Below, one piece after another: positions 6,256 through 7,384 of a stretch of DNA of 7,384 nt. Under the pieces are notes generated by a model that searched no databases, was not told the origin of the DNA, and worked only from the letters and a program-made list of their open reading frames with translations. Source of the DNA: Candidatus Alectryobacillus merdavium (GTDB taxonomy: Bacteria; Bacillota_I; Bacilli_A; RFN20; CAG-826); the NCBI GenBank assembly GCA_017694735.1, contig JADIMN010000036.1, positions 1 through 7,384 on the forward strand, read 5' to 3'. A program made the translations under genes and the position numbers. How positions within the stretch are numbered: position 1 is the stretch's first letter; every line of letters begins with the position of its first letter.

Positions 6256-6261
6256 TATAAT
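6256..6261 (+). promoter_or_regulatory. Possible -10 element giving a leaderless kinase transcript
   Basis: A perfect TATAAT ends 7 bases before the ATG at 6269. A start at the normal distance from this element would fall on or beside the ATG. No good -35 is visible (TACACT at the expected place) and chance matches are common in such DNA. Confidence 0.3.
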
Positions 6262-6268
6262 AATTTAT

Positions 6269-6823
6269 ATGAAAATAATGATATTTGGCTATCCTGGAAG
6301 TGGAAAATCTACTGCTGCTAAAATAATTGGAGAAAAACTTAACTATCCTATATTAAATACAGATAAAATTCTTTTTAATAAAGGTTGGGTAAAAAAGGAT
6401 ATAAATGAAACAAATAAATTAATGAAAGATTTTATAGATAATAATGAATCTTGGATCATTGAAGGAAACGCAACAAATAATTTATTTGAAGAAAGAGCAT
6501 CACTAGCAGATATTATTATATTTACGAATTTGCCACGATTAGTTTGTTATAGACAAGCAAAAAGTAGAGCAAAATATTTTATGGATAAAGAAAGAGAAGA
6601 TCGTCCAAAAGATTGTAAAGAAAAATTTACTCTCTCATTTAGATGGTGGATTTTATTTACTTCAAGAATTGGAAAAAATAGAAAAAAATATAATCAAATT
6701 TTAAAAAAATATAAAAATAAAGTTATAAATATAAAATCTAGAAGCGAATTAGATATATTCTTAAAACTAGTTATTGATAATAATTCTTTAGAGGGGTTAA
6801 AAAATTATGAAAGAAAAAATTAA
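6269..6823 (+). CDS. P-loop kinase-like protein (FlaR/adenylate kinase-related)
   Basis: This 184-residue protein has a Walker A P-loop GYPGSGKST (7-15) directly at its N-terminus. The pattern that follows (LNTDKILFNKGW at 29-40, WIIEGN at 62-67, and the strand DIIIFTNLPR at 81-90) is that of small proteins annotated as DNA topology modulation protein FlaR or adenylate kinase-like. They probably phosphorylate a nucleotide or small molecule, but their substrate is not established, and the FlaR name rests on old indirect evidence. The basic segment around 93-120 could form the lid (RQAKSRAKYF, then KEREDRPKD). The ATG at 6269 is chosen because the P-loop begins six residues later. No Shine-Dalgarno is seen, and a second ATG at codon 4 is possible but would crowd the first strand. 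The end overlaps the nnrD-like start by 17 bases in another frame, so the two are co-transcribed. Confidence 0.8.
   Translation: MKIMIFGYPGSGKSTAAKIIGEKLNYPILNTDKILFNKGWVKKDINETNKLMKDFIDNNESWIIEGNATNNLFEERASLADIIIFTNLPRLVCYRQAKSRAKYFMDKEREDRPKDCKEKFTLSFRWWILFTSRIGKNRKKYNQILKKYKNKVINIKSRSELDIFLKLVIDNNSLEGLKNYERKN
6791..6796 (+). promoter_or_regulatory. Shine-Dalgarno of the nnrD-like gene
   Basis: GAGGGG stands 10 bases before the ATG at 6807 and lies inside the end of the kinase gene. It supports the start codon and the 17-base overlap. Confidence 0.7.
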
Positions 6824-7384
6824 AAATCTATTAGAAAATAATTTAATTAATAGAAAAGTAAATGCACATAAAGGCTCTTACAACAAAGTTTTAATAATTG
6901 GTGGTAGCAAAGAATATCAAGGAGCACCACTAATTGTAGCTCACGCAGCACTTAGAAGCGGAGTTGGTCAAGTAAGAATGCTCATCCACCAAGACAATAT
7001 AATAAATTTTGTATATCCAGAAGTAACATACATGGAATATAATGAAGAAAATTTTGTTGAAACAATTAATAAAGAATTTAAAACAATTATCTTTGGAAAC
7101 GGATCAAAGGTAACACCATTTTATATAAATTTATTAAAAACTCTGATTTTAAAATATAATGGAAATCTTGTAATTGATGCAACTGGATTTGATATTTTAA
7201 AAGAATGTGGTTTAGACATTTTAAAAGAAAATAGAAAAAATAGCATTTTTATAACTCCTCATATTGGAGAATTTAAAAGATTATTTTCAATTAAACAAAA
7301 TTCTAATGACGTTTTAGATTTTGCTAATGATTGTTCTATTTTATCAAGCAAATACAATATTTATATATTCTTAAAAAGCTACAA
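6807..7384 (+). CDS. nnrD: ADP/ATP-dependent NAD(P)H-hydrate dehydratase-like protein, 3' end outside the window
   Basis: An open frame of 192 codons runs off the right edge without a stop. It resembles the ribokinase-fold NnrD/YjeF C-terminal domain, which removes water from damaged NAD(P)H hydrates using ADP or ATP. Seen in order: HKGSYNKVLIIGGS (21-34), YQGAPLIVAHAALRSGVGQV (37-56), VIDATGF (122-128) and TPHIGEFKRL (150-159), a hallmark of the family. There is no N-terminal epimerase (NnrE) domain, so this is the stand-alone type. The start has a Shine-Dalgarno 10 bases upstream and overlaps the kinase gene. Several motifs differ from what I expect: the usual DAD[AG]L is DATGF, the usual LKG near the edge is LKS, and the GPGLG-like turn is GNGSK. 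It may be a divergent or altered-function member. The ADP-binding GxGD motif would lie beyond the window. Confidence 0.8.
   Translation, partial: MKEKIKNLLENNLINRKVNAHKGSYNKVLIIGGSKEYQGAPLIVAHAALRSGVGQVRMLIHQDNIINFVYPEVTYMEYNEENFVETINKEFKTIIFGNGSKVTPFYINLLKTLILKYNGNLVIDATGFDILKECGLDILKENRKNSIFITPHIGEFKRLFSIKQNSNDVLDFANDCSILSSKYNIYIFLKSY

Larger units (their letters stand above)
5988..6268. other. Divergent intergenic control region
   Basis: These 281 bases lie between the minus-strand alcohol dehydrogenase gene and the plus-strand kinase gene. The left third holds the dehydrogenase leader: Shine-Dalgarno, 20-bp palindrome, a small GGGA/TCCC inverted repeat at 6043-6055, and the extended -10 promoter. 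The remainder, about 6100-6240, is almost pure A and T with no open frame, RNA gene or convincing repeat that I can see. A TATAAT stands just before the kinase start. Confidence 0.7.

Overview
The window comes from a strongly AT-rich bacterium with the habits of an anaerobic low-GC Bacillota (Firmicutes). The Shine-Dalgarno sites are of the AGGAGG/AAGGAG type, genes are tightly packed in co-directional groups, and factor-independent terminators follow two of the transcription units. The gene content (NfnAB transhydrogenase, iron-dependent alcohol dehydrogenase) is typical of fermenters. Every tryptophan codon I checked is TGG, and two genes appear to end in TGA, so the standard bacterial code fits better than the mycoplasma code. 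I cannot name a genus.

From left to right on the minus strand: (1) a three-gene module (12-2357) made of a large membrane protein with two internal repeats of the DUF1538 type, followed by two different small PII-like proteins, with gaps of 4 and 2 bases between genes; (2) nfnA-nfnB (2456-4707), the two subunits of the electron-bifurcating NADH-dependent reduced ferredoxin:NADP+ oxidoreductase, closed by a hairpin terminator at 2408-2437; (3) a monocistronic iron-dependent alcohol dehydrogenase (4803-5987), closed by a hairpin terminator at 4759-4782 and preceded by an extended -10 promoter and a perfect 20-bp palindrome. On the plus strand, diverging from it: (4) a small P-loop kinase of the FlaR/adenylate-kinase-like group (6269-6823), overlapped by the start of an NAD(P)H-hydrate dehydratase gene (nnrD-like, from 6807) that runs off the right edge.

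The middle of the window reads as redox balancing. NfnAB interconverts NADH plus reduced ferredoxin with NADPH. The alcohol dehydrogenase has glycine where NAD-specific relatives carry aspartate, so it probably uses NADPH. The partial nnrD-like gene would repair hydrated NAD(P)H. That these units are linked through nicotinamide cofactors is my inference.

The most unusual part is the left module. A fused, two-repeat DUF1538 transporter is encoded with two divergent PII-like proteins that keep a shared IVNKG strand but lack the canonical PII T-loop. This looks like a membrane transporter with its own pair of signal-sensing regulators, with unknown ligand and substrate. No mobile elements, CRISPR arrays, rRNA or tRNA genes were seen. 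The only sizeable gene-free stretch, 5988-6268, holds the divergent control region.
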